Assembly (NCBI GenBank): GCA_036504055.1
Contig: DASXVU010000027.1
Location: 1-43,963 of the forward strand
Length of the DNA stretch: 43,963 bases
DNA from: Methanomassiliicoccales archaeon
GTDB lineage: Archaea; Thermoplasmatota; Thermoplasmata; Methanomassiliicoccales; UBA472
Direction: 5' to 3'
Part shown: positions 23,431-32,601 of the stretch, one piece after another
Layout: each line of letters begins with the position of its first letter
How positions within the stretch are numbered: the first letter of the stretch is position 1
Translations under genes and position numbers: made by a program
Notes under the pieces: generated by a model
Databases searched by the model: none
What the model was told of the DNA's origin: nothing
The model's input: the letters and a program-made list of their open reading frames with translations, nothing else

Positions 23431-24795
23431 ATGGGTTACACCGAATATGTAAACTCTTTCGAGGAAAGGGTCCAGAAGTACCGGCCTACTGGCTCGGAGT
23501 GGACTCCCGCAGATAAGGCGGTCTACGGACCAACGGATCTGTTCCGCGTCCCCACAGAAGAGGCAGATGCCCTGAGGTTCGATGCGGTCAAGTATCAATT
23601 CACCCGTCATTATGCGGAGAACCCGATGTACCGTGGGTTCTGCCAGGACGCCGGGATATCGCCCCTGGACATCAGATCGCTGACCGACCTGTCCAAGGTC
23701 CCTCTGATCCAGAGCGAGTTCTTCAAATCGCATCCGGAAGGTCGGGATTTCGCCACCTGGTTGGGCAATATCTATACCGGTGAGTTGCCGCAGGTGAAGA
23801 TCAGCGGCAAAGAGCCGACCTATGACCAGGTCATCGAGGCCTTCAACGAGTCCGGACTGGTCACCACTTACAGCAGCGGAACGGGCGGGCGGCATACCTT
23901 TGTTCCCCGTGACCGCAGGAGCTTCAACATCAACGAGTATGCCATGGCCAAGAGCGTCATTTCCATGTTCTATCCCCGTTGGAACCCAGGAATGTATGGA
24001 TATCTCCTGCTTCCCAACCCCTTCAAGACCAATCTGTTCGCCGGACGTTTGGGGACCATCTATTATGACATCATGAAGGATGTAGAGTGTGCGGTGGACC
24101 GGGTCATCGACACCGAACTGATCAAACTGACCATGAGCGACGACAAGAGCCTGAAGTCCCGACTGGTCAAGAAGATGTCCAGCCGTGCCCAGAAGAAGGC
24201 CGTCGGCGATATCATCACCTGGATCGAACACCGGGAGAGGTCGAAGGAGGAGATGGCGTTCTGCGGAGCACCTTTCATTCTATACTCGGTCATCCAGCGC
24301 CTCAAGGAGGAGGGCCGCAGGTTCGATATCGGTAGCCGAGGCCTCGTGCTGACCGGAGGGGGCTGGAAGGTGCAGGAGCTGAAACGTATTCCGGAAACGG
24401 AGTTCCGCAAGGACATCCAAGACTATCTCGGCATTCCGCCAGAGAACGTGGTGGACATGTACGGAATGGTGGAAGGCAATGGCTGGATGGTGCAGTGTCC
24501 GGAGGGCCACCATCTCCACATACCCACGACCTACATCCACCCGATGGTTCTGGATGACAATTTCAGCCCGCTCGGATATGGTGAATCCGGAAGGTTCGCA
24601 TTCCTGGACGGTTCCATGTACAGCTATCCCGCCTTCATAATCACCGGGGACCGGGTCAAGATGCTGGAGCGCTGCCCAGTTTGCGGAAGGCCGGGCCCGG
24701 TCCTTGAGCCTGGTGTGACCCGCGCCGCCGGCAAGGAGACGCGCGGATGCGCCGAAGAGGTAAGGAAGGTCATGTCCGCGGACATGGGGGGATGA
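23431..24795 (+). CDS. LuxE/PaaK-like acyl-adenylating enzyme
   Basis: A 454-residue member of the adenylate-forming superfamily, closest by motif to acyl-protein synthetase (LuxE) and phenylacetate-CoA ligase (PaaK). The ATP phosphate loop is YSSGTGGRHTFVPRD near residue 150, and the adenine region VVDMYGMVEGNGWMVQC near residue 345 matches the LuxE-type YG motif. The N-terminal LRFDAVKYQFTRHYAENPMY is also LuxE-like. A late cysteine pair (ERCPVCGRPG) may bind zinc. It activates a carboxylate as acyl-AMP and passes it to a thiol or amine; substrate unknown. The ATG is at leaderless distance from a TATA box. The next gene starts 1 base after this stop. Confidence 0.85.
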   Translation: MGYTEYVNSFEERVQKYRPTGSEWTPADKAVYGPTDLFRVPTEEADALRFDAVKYQFTRHYAENPMYRGFCQDAGISPLDIRSLTDLSKVPLIQSEFFKSHPEGRDFATWLGNIYTGELPQVKISGKEPTYDQVIEAFNESGLVTTYSSGTGGRHTFVPRDRRSFNINEYAMAKSVISMFYPRWNPGMYGYLLLPNPFKTNLFAGRLGTIYYDIMKDVECAVDRVIDTELIKLTMSDDKSLKSRLVKKMSSRAQKKAVGDIITWIEHRERSKEEMAFCGAPFILYSVIQRLKEEGRRFDIGSRGLVLTGGGWKVQELKRIPETEFRKDIQDYLGIPPENVVDMYGMVEGNGWMVQCPEGHHLHIPTTYIHPMVLDDNFSPLGYGESGRFAFLDGSMYSYPAFIITGDRVKMLERCPVCGRPGPVLEPGVTRAAGKETRGCAEEVRKVMSADMGG

Positions 24796-24796
24796 G

Positions 24797-25774
24797 ATGG
24801 CTGGTCTCAGGAGGATGAAGGAAATGGGCTACGTGCCGCAGCGGACCTTCTTCAGCCAGATGGTCCGCGGTGGAATATCGATCTCAAGGATCATCCTTCT
24901 GAACATGAGGGAGCTGAAGCGCACCCGGGTCATTCCAGATGATGCGGAGCGCTACGTCCTGCCGAAACTGCAGTACTCCATCCCGGTCTACAGGGAAGGA
25001 ATGAGGTACTGCGATAAGGACGAGAAGTACCTGAGACCGACCCTGCACTGCGATTCCCATGACCCTCTGGTCATCGCCATGGCCAACGAGCTCGGGGCGT
25101 TCCAGGTGTCCGACCGCGAGTTCGCCGAGCGGGCATTCCATTTTGTCAAAGAGAATTTGATGCTGGATGAGCGTCCGATGAACCCGGTCGCGGACACGCT
25201 GGGGCGCGGGACCGGGACCTGCTTCCATCTCATCAGCGCCTACATCGCCCTCTGCCGTTGTGCCGGAATCAAGGCCAGGTACAAGATATTCTCGATGAAG
25301 ATGATCCCATCATGGTATGATGTGGTCATCCAGCCCGACCCGTTCATCAAAAGATGGTATGATACCTTGGGGTATTTCGTCCTGGAGGGCGAAGGGGAGG
25401 TCTTCGTGGACGGCGAATGGCTGGTGGCCAACGTCACTCCCGAGGCGGAATGGCAGGCGGCAGCCGGTACGGCGATCAACAAGCTGGGAGAGGATTCCAT
25501 CGGCAGCTGGTACAATGCCGTGCCCGGCACGATCATGCGCATGGAATCGATACCCTACGGGTTCGCGGCATCGCTCGAGGTCCTCCATATCGTTTCACCG
25601 GGATCTATGGAGCGGGTCAACATAAGCATCAAGAAACAGAAAGAGCTGGGCCGCAGGATCATCGAATCAGCCGGCGGGGTCGACGCTTATGACAGGATCG
25701 CCCGTTCGAGACAGGGGTTCAAGTGCCCCAAGGTCATGCTCGAGCTTAAGAAACAGATAGTGTTCGACGACTAA
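24797..25774 (+). CDS. Transglutaminase-fold protein with altered catalytic residues
   Basis: A 325-residue protein with a transglutaminase/protease-like core. The nucleophile segment GRGTGTCFHLISAYIALCRC has Cys142, followed by AGIKARYK as in microbial transglutaminase-like domains. The normal His and Asp positions seem changed: LGYFVLEGEGEVFVDG has no histidine where one is expected, and WLVANVTPE has Asn212 where DPT is usual. So hydrolysis may be lost, or another residue takes over. Three cysteines are near 142-155. It starts 1 base after the LuxE-like gene, so the two proteins very likely act together. The substrate is unknown. Confidence 0.75.
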   Translation: MAGLRRMKEMGYVPQRTFFSQMVRGGISISRIILLNMRELKRTRVIPDDAERYVLPKLQYSIPVYREGMRYCDKDEKYLRPTLHCDSHDPLVIAMANELGAFQVSDREFAERAFHFVKENLMLDERPMNPVADTLGRGTGTCFHLISAYIALCRCAGIKARYKIFSMKMIPSWYDVVIQPDPFIKRWYDTLGYFVLEGEGEVFVDGEWLVANVTPEAEWQAAAGTAINKLGEDSIGSWYNAVPGTIMRMESIPYGFAASLEVLHIVSPGSMERVNISIKKQKELGRRIIESAGGVDAYDRIARSRQGFKCPKVMLELKKQIVFDD

Positions 25775-25902
25775 GTGCTCGTTCTCGATGATCAGGGTAG
25801 CCTGATCGAATTAGGACACTTCTGACAATATCGCTGATGGTTCGAGCGATAGTCACCACTGGTGATCCATCAACTATTGAAGTTTTTCACTATGTAACAA
25901 TC

Positions 25903-25912
25903 GATAATTATT
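25903..25912 (+). promoter_or_regulatory. TATA box of the CDGSH protein gene
   Basis: GATAATTATT lies about 34 bases before the ATG at 25942. This supports the internal ATG over the first one in the frame (25837), which would lie upstream of the transcript. Confidence 0.5.
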
Positions 25913-25941
25913 TGACTCTCCCCGACTCAATAGGGCGCCTG

Positions 25942-26706
25942 ATGAACGAGAACGAAGGCGAAGGATCCGATAGGCCATCCAGGAAGATCAGTATCGTCAA
26001 GGATGGGCCGTATATCGTGAATGGATGGGTGCCACTTGCCAAGGAGTACATAGTAAGGGACAAGGACGGCGTCCCGAAGGAATGGAAGAGAGGGTCGAAA
26101 TACCCAGTCACCGAGACCCACGCTTTATGTCGATGCGGCGGATCGTCCACCAAGCCTTTCTGTGACGGTACCCACGCCAAGATCAAGTTTGACGGGACGG
26201 AAGAGGCCAGCCGGGATCCCTATATATCGAACGCCGGCCTGATCGAAGGTCCCGAGATCGACATGAACGACAATCGTGACCTCTGCGCAGGACAGCAATT
26301 CTGCCATCGGGCCGGTGGGGTCTGGGACCTGGTGGAGAAGAACGGGGACCCGAATGCAAAGGACCTTGTGGTCGAGATAACAGGCCAGTGCCCGACGGGA
26401 CGCCTGGTGGCACGATGCAAAGACGGGAAGGACATCGAACCCGCCTTGCCGAAGGAGATCACCCTGACGGAGGATCCTTACCGTCGGGTAAGCGGCCCCC
26501 TTTGGGTCAAGGGCGGGATCCCGATCATCTCGGCAGACAACACCCAGTATGAAGTTAGGAACCGTGTCACCCTCTGCCGTTGCGGGCATTCAGAGAACAA
26601 GCCTTTCTGCGACGGGACCCATATCGGGGAGGGATTCAAGGATGGGGATGATGCCATCAGCAGTTCCAGACCGGTGAAGCCCAGATCCGCGGAACCGAAG
26701 TCCTGA
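25942..26706 (+). CDS. Iron-sulfur protein with two CDGSH motifs
   Basis: A 254-residue protein with two CDGSH-type clusters. CRCGGSSTKPFCDGTH (near residue 63) and CRCGHSENKPFCDGTH (near residue 215) each give the three cysteines and one histidine that bind a 2Fe-2S cluster. Between them lies a segment with CAGQQFCHRAGGVWDLVE and ITGQCPTGRLVAR, recalling the divergent 4Fe-4S domain found beside CDGSH repeats. Such proteins are thought to transfer electrons or clusters; the partner is unknown. The ATG at 25942 is supported by a TATA-like box; the frame is open up to 25837. Confidence 0.88.
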   Translation: MNENEGEGSDRPSRKISIVKDGPYIVNGWVPLAKEYIVRDKDGVPKEWKRGSKYPVTETHALCRCGGSSTKPFCDGTHAKIKFDGTEEASRDPYISNAGLIEGPEIDMNDNRDLCAGQQFCHRAGGVWDLVEKNGDPNAKDLVVEITGQCPTGRLVARCKDGKDIEPALPKEITLTEDPYRRVSGPLWVKGGIPIISADNTQYEVRNRVTLCRCGHSENKPFCDGTHIGEGFKDGDDAISSSRPVKPRSAEPKS

Positions 26707-27059
26707 TCTCAGGAACAACATAACGTTCAAGATAGAGATTGATGAATATGACACGCCGGCCAGGGTGTGAAGGAATGGGACAATCTTAGGGGGAAAGTCT
26801 CAGGGCCGGTCGTGTAATCATCTATTGCCGCACACACCTAATCTGCCTTCCGACACGGATATCAATCTCACGAATGAGAATGAATTACCTGGCTATATGA
26901 GATCATTGGATCGGAACGATGTCCTCGAAAATTGAACCAGCTCAAGAAGTCCTTTCTCGAGAGCCGGGCGTCTCATTTGCCGTACGGGGACAAATGGACC
27001 TCATCGGGTTCGCGATGGTATTTGTTCCTTCTACCGGATTTCTGTAACAATCGCTAACC
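26707..27059. other. Intergenic region without recognised gene
   Basis: The gap before the NosD-like gene holds no supported protein or RNA gene. A short inverted repeat (TCCTGA-TC-TCAGGA, about 26700-26713) overlaps the stop of the CDGSH gene and could act as a weak 3' hairpin. The base composition becomes more AT-rich towards the promoter. Confidence 0.5.
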
Positions 27060-27070
27060 TTAATATATCG
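27060..27070 (+). promoter_or_regulatory. TATA box of the NosD-Fn3 surface protein gene
   Basis: TTAATATATCG would start transcription near 27090-27095, leaving a leader of about 30 bases before the ATG at 27121. Confidence 0.6.
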
Positions 27071-27120
27071 AAATCCCTCCCACAATTCAATAACCGTATT
27101 GAACAATGGTGGTAGGGGAC

Positions 27121-30048
27121 ATGAAGACAGCAACTGGCAAGGGACTTCTGATTTTAGTTACATTTTCATTGATCGTTTCGATCTTCGCTTCGGTCGGAAC
27201 GATCGGTGATGTGCAGGCGAGCGGACCGACCTATTCTTCGCATGGGCCGATCTCAATTACCAGCCACGGCGACCTTTTGACCCTTAAATCGTCAGGCACT
27301 ATCACTGGATCGGGAACAGTGACCGATCCGTTCGTCATCAACGGGTACGACATAACCGGCACGGGCGGAGCATGCATCAATGTCTATAACATAACCGACT
27401 ACCTGGTCATCAGCAACTGCTACTTGCATGGTAACTCGTATGGGGTCGAGATATCGAGATCGAGTCACATAACCGTGACCAACAGCAATTGTAGCGACAA
27501 CGTCCGCTATGGTATCTGGCTGGACTACTCCGGGAACAATACCTTGACCAATAACGTCTGCATAGTGGGGGCTCACGGCATCTACACGGTCGCCTCGAGC
27601 GATAACATCATGGAGAACAACACGTGCAGAGCGACCGCGGCATGCGCCGTAATGCTGGCCGGCGCCTCTAGTAGGAATATATTCTCTAACAACACCTGTT
27701 ACTCCAGTGGTGACAATGGTCTATACGTGCTCAATTACTCAGATTACAACATCATATCGAATAACGTTTTCAAGAACAACAGAGGGCACGGCATCCATCT
27801 TGCCAACGCACATCATAACGAAGTCTATGGCAACGACATTATCGATAACAATGGATCGTCGTCGGTGTACAATGCATTGCATCCGCAAGCGGCTGATACA
27901 GGTATCGGAAACCATTGGAACACTGGATCGTACGGCAATTATTGGAGCGACTGGACGACACCGGACGTCAACGGTGACGGCATAGTTGATAACCCATATC
28001 CGATCGGCGAGGGCAGCAGTCTGGATAACTACCCCCTCGTCAACATCCACAATTCAATTACCGTTCCAGGTGCTCCGACCGGTCTGACCGCCACCGCCGG
28101 CAATGGACAGGCAAGTCTCATATGGAATGCGCCGGGCAACGGCGGAGCGGCGATCGACTATTACATCGTCTATCGTGGCGGGACGGATGTCAATCATTCG
28201 ACAACGACCAGCTTCACCGATATGGGGCTCACCGACGGTGTCACGTATTCCTATGCGATCGCAGCGCATAACATTGCAGGGCTAGGAGCCCAGTCGTCGC
28301 TGGCGATCGTAACGCCACTGGCAGTCCCGGACGCTCCAACATCTTTGACCGCAACGCCCACCGATGGTCAGGTGTCACTATCCTGGACCGTCCCAGCAAG
28401 CGATGGAGGGGCGGCTATCGAGTATTATCTGGTCTATGTTGACGGGACCGCCGGTCCGGACCATTACACGACCACCTCCGCGACCATCACCGGTCTGACC
28501 AACGGCCAGTCGTACAGTTTCACCGTGGCGGCGCACAACTCAGCCGGAAACGGATCTCAAAGCGGTCCAGCAACAGCCATTCCCTTCACTATCCCGGGAA
28601 CGCCAGGTGTACCAACCGCCGTTCCGGGCAGCACACAGGTGTCACTATCCTGGACCGCACCAGCAAGCGATGGAGGGGCGGCGATCGAGTATTATCTGGT
28701 CTATGTTGACGGGACCGCCGGCCCGGACCATTACACAACCACCTCCGTTACCATCACCGGTCTGACCAACGGCCAGTCGTACAGTTTCACCGTTGCGGCG
28801 CACAACTCAGCCGGAAATGGATCGCAGACCTCCGGCGTCTCGGCAACTCCTGCTACAGCCTCAACTGTTCCAGGCACCCCTACCGGACTGACCGCCACTA
28901 CAGGCAACTCTCAGGTATCTCTGTCCTGGACCGCACCAGCAAGCGATGGGGGAGCGGCCATAGATTATTACATCATCTATCAGGACGGGGTTGATGTTCA
29001 ACACCCGACGGGTGCTATCTATATGATCACAGGGCTCACCAATGGACAGGTCTACAGTTACACCGTTGCTGCACACAACTCCGTTGGTACTGGTCTACAG
29101 TCATCAGCAGTGACGGCCACGCCCTCTACTGCCCCGGCCGCTCCTGGTGTTCCAACCGGTCTTTCCATCATTCCAGGAAACGCTGAGGTTTCCATCTCAT
29201 GGGCAGCGCCGACCAGCAATGGGGGCGCATCGATCGATTACTACATAGTCTTCCAGGACGGGTTCGATGTTGCCCATTCTGCCACAAGCTCAATAACGGT
29301 TACTGGGCTGACCAACGGGCAGTCCTATGCCTTTACCGTGGCGGCCCACAACTCCATTGGTGTGGGCCCTCAGACATCTGGTGTTTCGGCGATCCCGCTC
29401 CAGACCCCCGGTGTCCCAACTGGGTTGACCGTGACCTCGGGTAATTCCCAGGTATCCATTTCATGGTCCGCGCCAACTAGCGATGGGGGAGCGGTCATAG
29501 ATTATTATGTTGTCTATGTCAACGGGATCGTCAGGTCAGAGCACTACACAACAACATCGACAACTGTTAACGGCCTAACGAATGGGCAGTCCTATACCTT
29601 TACCGTGGCGGCCCATAACTCAGCCGGAACCGGGGCACAGACATCTGCGGTAACAGCGACGCCTGATGTGGATGTCGCCGTACCAGGAGTGCCGACCAAT
29701 CTGATCACCATGGCCGGTACAGGAACGGTTAAGTTGTCATGGACGGCTCCATCAGGAGGGGCAGTCGATTATTACATCGTTTACCAGAACGGCGTCGATG
29801 TGGCTCATCCGACCACCAACTTCACGACCATCCAGGGATTGACCAGCGGGGAGAACTATTCCTTTGCAGTGGCAGCCCATAACTCAGGCGGTGTTGGGGG
29901 GCAGACCCCAGTCCACAATATTTCGCCCATAGCGGCGGGCTCTGCATCTGGGGACGACAACACTGCCTTGGTCTCAGTGGTCCTGGCACTTCTGCTGGCG
30001 GCGATCGTCGCGGCAGTTCTGATAGTGAGAAGAAAGCGGAAAGCGTAG
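27121..30048 (+). CDS. Secreted beta-helix (NosD-like) protein with seven Fn3 domains and C-terminal anchor
   Basis: A 975-residue surface protein. Residues 1-35 are a signal peptide (GKGLLILVTFSLIVSIFASV). About 35-300 form right-handed beta-helix repeats of the NosD type (repeated patterns such as SSHITVTNSNCSDNVRYGIW and SDNIMENNTC, ending WSDWTTPDVNGDGIVDNPYP). About 312-945 hold seven fibronectin type III domains of 85-90 residues, each with a PxxPTxLT start, a SWTAP strand, DYYIVYxxG, and GLTNGQSYxFTVAAHNSxG. A final hydrophobic helix (ALVSVVLALLLAAIVAAVLI) and RRKRKA anchor it. Many N-glycosylation sequons fit an archaeal surface protein. It is likely used for carbohydrate or cell contact. 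The ATG at 27121 is preferred over 27106 because GGTAGGGG precedes it. Confidence 0.9.
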   Translation: MKTATGKGLLILVTFSLIVSIFASVGTIGDVQASGPTYSSHGPISITSHGDLLTLKSSGTITGSGTVTDPFVINGYDITGTGGACINVYNITDYLVISNCYLHGNSYGVEISRSSHITVTNSNCSDNVRYGIWLDYSGNNTLTNNVCIVGAHGIYTVASSDNIMENNTCRATAACAVMLAGASSRNIFSNNTCYSSGDNGLYVLNYSDYNIISNNVFKNNRGHGIHLANAHHNEVYGNDIIDNNGSSSVYNALHPQAADTGIGNHWNTGSYGNYWSDWTTPDVNGDGIVDNPYPIGEGSSLDNYPLVNIHNSITVPGAPTGLTATAGNGQASLIWNAPGNGGAAIDYYIVYRGGTDVNHSTTTSFTDMGLTDGVTYSYAIAAHNIAGLGAQSSLAIVTPLAVPDAPTSLTATPTDGQVSLSWTVPASDGGAAIEYYLVYVDGTAGPDHYTTTSATITGLTNGQSYSFTVAAHNSAGNGSQSGPATAIPFTIPGTPGVPTAVPGSTQVSLSWTAPASDGGAAIEYYLVYVDGTAGPDHYTTTSVTITGLTNGQSYSFTVAAHNSAGNGSQTSGVSATPATASTVPGTPTGLTATTGNSQVSLSWTAPASDGGAAIDYYIIYQDGVDVQHPTGAIYMITGLTNGQVYSYTVAAHNSVGTGLQSSAVTATPSTAPAAPGVPTGLSIIPGNAEVSISWAAPTSNGGASIDYYIVFQDGFDVAHSATSSITVTGLTNGQSYAFTVAAHNSIGVGPQTSGVSAIPLQTPGVPTGLTVTSGNSQVSISWSAPTSDGGAVIDYYVVYVNGIVRSEHYTTTSTTVNGLTNGQSYTFTVAAHNSAGTGAQTSAVTATPDVDVAVPGVPTNLITMAGTGTVKLSWTAPSGGAVDYYIVYQNGVDVAHPTTNFTTIQGLTSGENYSFAVAAHNSGGVGGQTPVHNISPIAAGSASGDDNTALVSVVLALLLAAIVAAVLIVRRKRKA
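28063..29927 (+). repeat. Seven tandem Fn3-coding repeats
   Basis: Tandem units of about 255-275 bases encode the Fn3 domains. Units two and three are nearly identical over about 190 bases, beginning at 28372 and 28639 (offset 267 bases, 89 codons), with only scattered third-base differences. The other units are more diverged. This indicates recent duplication or gene conversion inside the gene. Confidence 0.85.
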
Positions 30049-30071
30049 TGAGGACGATGGAGAAGTTATAG

Positions 30072-30107
30072 CCGAGACCGGGGGGCCTCTCCTTGGGGGG
30101 GCCTCGG
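30072..30107 (+). terminator. GC-rich hairpin after the NosD-Fn3 gene
   Basis: CCGAG at 30072-30076 pairs with CTCGG at 30103-30107, and CC at 30078-30079 with GG at 30100-30101, with one mismatch between. The hairpin lies about 25 bases after the stop codon. It has no following T-run, so termination is a guess; it may instead stabilise the mRNA end. Confidence 0.35.
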
Positions 30108-30240
30108 TCAAGGCCGTTGCGCCTTTCTCTATGATACGGGGGCACCGAGGGACTTGCTGTCCAGATGAAATGCCGGAGATCATGAAGAAGGACAGGAAGA
30201 ATGGTAAGAGTTACTATGATCCAGATTATCTAATCGGGTG

Positions 30241-30307
30241 ATTTTCGAGATTGGGATGTCCTTTGTAGAATTGTTCAAACAGATCAATTCAAGATATTTT
30301 CGAGATT
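30241..30307 (+). repeat. 12-bp direct repeat before the FKBP-Fn3 gene
   Basis: ATTTTCGAGATT occurs at 30241-30252 and again at 30296-30307, 55 bases apart, the second copy running into the TATA-like box. It may be a paired regulator site. The rest of the 300-base gap holds no supported gene. Confidence 0.45.
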
Positions 30308-30316
30308 AATTATAAG
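30305..30316 (+). promoter_or_regulatory. TATA box of the FKBP-Fn3 gene
   Basis: ATTAATTATAAG would start transcription near 30335-30340, just before the ATG at 30348. A second AT-rich box at about 30322-30335 may be an alternative. Confidence 0.5.
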
Positions 30317-30347
30317 ATGACTTTTATTGTATAATGGTCCGATAAGA

Positions 30348-32525
30348 ATGAGATCCAGCTCCAATCGAATAGCCACTCGACTCATCGCGGCCAATCTCTT
30401 GGTGCTGCCAGTCTTGGTATTATTGAGTACATTAACGACCTCTAACGTATCGGCCGCAGACGTATCTGGTTCCTGGTCATCCAATATCTCCGGCAATGGT
30501 TACATCCAGACCAGCAATATCATCGACACGAACTCCGATGTCGAGTTGGTTTTATCTCAGAGCGGAAGCACAGTGAACGGCACGATTACCACCACCTTTA
30601 CCTATTCCTATCTTCATCCTGGATACGAATCTTGGCAGAAACCAGCCATTGGGCAGAAGAACATGAACACCGTGAGCGGAACCATGTCCGGTTCAACCCT
30701 GACCTTGAACTGCTACACGCCGGCATCCTCGGGAACGACCAACGGTATTAGCTGGATTTCCCCTGCAACCACCACAACATGGACCCTCTATCAAAACGGG
30801 GACAAATTGACTGGAAGCGGGACATATGTCGCAGCCGGAATAACCTATAGTTATACATTTGATCTAGTGGTGGCGGAACGCTACCATACCGTGGTTAATG
30901 GGAACACGGTCAAGGTCGATTATGTAGGCAAGCTTCCAGACGGAAGAGTCTTCGACACTTCGCTCGCGAGCGTTGCGAACGATGCGTCAGTTCCAAAATC
31001 ATTATCTTTCGTCCTTAGGTCGAATTCATCCTACTCACCTCTGTCGTTCACCGTTGGATCGGGTTCATTGATCGCCGGATTCAACAATGCGGTGATCGGG
31101 ATGAAGATCGGAGAGACCAAGACGGTCACTATTCCCCCTTCGGAGGCATATGGAAACCTGGTCCTGAGCAAGGTCACCAACTTCAATCTCACCGAGACCA
31201 AGAACGTCTATGAGAACATGTCGTTCTCCCAGTTCATAACCAAATATTCCGTAACGGCCGTGGCTGGGATGACGGTCACCGACCCGGTCTACAAGTGGCC
31301 GGTCAAGGTGCTGCTGGCCAACTCGGACGCCGACATCGTTAGGATACAGAACTCGCCGGTACAGGGACAGAGCTACTTGATATACAGCAACACTGCCCAG
31401 AAAGCAACCGGCTGGAACATCACCGTCACGAGCGTCAACCCGTCCATCTCCTTCGCTGGACAGATCGTACTGGTCCACGATATAACTGATTTGGACGCAG
31501 GCAGGATCCTCGGTGTCGATTTGAAGGGCACGGCTTTTATCCTAGACAATGTGAATATTTCTGCCGGGACAGCATCGAGGAACACTAACAGCGAGCTCGT
31601 TGGCAAAACGCTGACCTTCACGATAATCCTGGATAAGATCCTCGGATTGATAGAAACTTCCCCTCAAGGCCTAATTGCTGTACCAGGCGATAGTCATGTG
31701 TTGCTTTATTGGACCAAGCCTTATACGGATGCTGGAAGCAACATCAACATCGATTATTATGTTGTCTATCAGAATGGAACGGTCCTTTCTGGTAATGCCA
31801 AAGGGCTTTTCATGAATGTTACCAACCTTACAAACGGTATGACTTATTATTTTGCTGTGGCTGCACATAACTCAAATGGAATAGGCCTCCGATCTGAACA
31901 GGTGTTCTCAACTCCAAACAAGATTCCTACTGCTCCTTCTGGGTTAACCTTTGCTTCGTCCAAGTCCTCAATGAATCTGAATTGGGGGGGAGTATCGTTG
32001 TCTACTTCCTATAACATCTACCGGGGGAACAGTAGTGATTCGATGATATTGATAGGGCATTGCGCCTTGACTGGGTATAACGACCCAACAGTCAGACCGG
32101 GCTCAACATATTATTACTCAGTGAGTGCCATTAACTCAGCTGGAGAAGGTCCAAGAAGTGAAGCGTTGAAAGGAACAACGCTAACAACGTTGAAAGGAAC
32201 GATCGTGAACGCATATGGTCTTCCACTATCCGGCATAACCGTCACATTGGAGAACGGTACAAGCACTCAGACAAATATTACAGGAGGTTATGAGTTTGCA
32301 GTATCACCAGGCACTCATGAGCTCACAATAAGCGGCTCAGGCATCCAGACTATGAAAGTCCCCGTCAACGCTCAAAACCAAGGCTCAACCATCGGCCCAA
32401 TAACGACTAGTGCTGACACAAATATGTCAACGCTATCGACGATGGCGTTAGTCGTGATTGCCGTTTCCGTAATCATCATCGCCATCGTGGTAATTGCGAT
32501 GTATGCCCGTCGAAGAGGGAAATAA
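30348..32525 (+). CDS. Secreted FKBP-type peptidyl-prolyl isomerase fused to Fn3 domains
   Basis: A 725-residue surface protein. After a signal peptide (LIAANLLVLPVLVLLSTL) comes a beta-rich region (about 38-180), then an FKBP domain (NGNTVKVDYVGKLPDGRVFD; FTVGSGSLIAGFNNAVIGMK; GETKTVTIPPSEAYG). The family-typical aromatic and Asp residues are present. It continues with a domain like that of long archaeal FKBPs (FITKYSVTAVAGMTVTDP). Two Fn3 domains follow (about 447-625), then a carboxypeptidase-regulatory-like beta sandwich (LKGTIVNAYGLPLSGITVTL), and a C-terminal helix with RRRGK. It may fold proteins outside the membrane. The ATG at 30348 is preferred over 30327 because of the TATA box position. 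Confidence 0.88.
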   Translation: MRSSSNRIATRLIAANLLVLPVLVLLSTLTTSNVSAADVSGSWSSNISGNGYIQTSNIIDTNSDVELVLSQSGSTVNGTITTTFTYSYLHPGYESWQKPAIGQKNMNTVSGTMSGSTLTLNCYTPASSGTTNGISWISPATTTTWTLYQNGDKLTGSGTYVAAGITYSYTFDLVVAERYHTVVNGNTVKVDYVGKLPDGRVFDTSLASVANDASVPKSLSFVLRSNSSYSPLSFTVGSGSLIAGFNNAVIGMKIGETKTVTIPPSEAYGNLVLSKVTNFNLTETKNVYENMSFSQFITKYSVTAVAGMTVTDPVYKWPVKVLLANSDADIVRIQNSPVQGQSYLIYSNTAQKATGWNITVTSVNPSISFAGQIVLVHDITDLDAGRILGVDLKGTAFILDNVNISAGTASRNTNSELVGKTLTFTIILDKILGLIETSPQGLIAVPGDSHVLLYWTKPYTDAGSNINIDYYVVYQNGTVLSGNAKGLFMNVTNLTNGMTYYFAVAAHNSNGIGLRSEQVFSTPNKIPTAPSGLTFASSKSSMNLNWGGVSLSTSYNIYRGNSSDSMILIGHCALTGYNDPTVRPGSTYYYSVSAINSAGEGPRSEALKGTTLTTLKGTIVNAYGLPLSGITVTLENGTSTQTNITGGYEFAVSPGTHELTISGSGIQTMKVPVNAQNQGSTIGPITTSADTNMSTLSTMALVVIAVSVIIIAIVVIAMYARRRGK

Positions 32526-32601
32526 GGATTATTTACAATGTCTGAATGGACACTGTACATATCCATGATGTAAACCGTGGTCAGATCAGAGAGCACTCTA
32601 A

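Noticed and set aside
23422-24231. 269-codon open frame antisense to the LuxE-like gene
   Set aside because: Covers the conserved ATP loop of the sense gene and has no promoter or domain pattern.
28063-29927. Regularly spaced repeats considered as a CRISPR array
   Set aside because: Repeats are about 260 bases, in frame, and encode Fn3 domains; no short repeat-spacer pattern.
30072-30107. Bacterial-type rho-independent terminator
   Set aside because: Hairpin has a mismatch and no T-run; kept only as a low-confidence hairpin.
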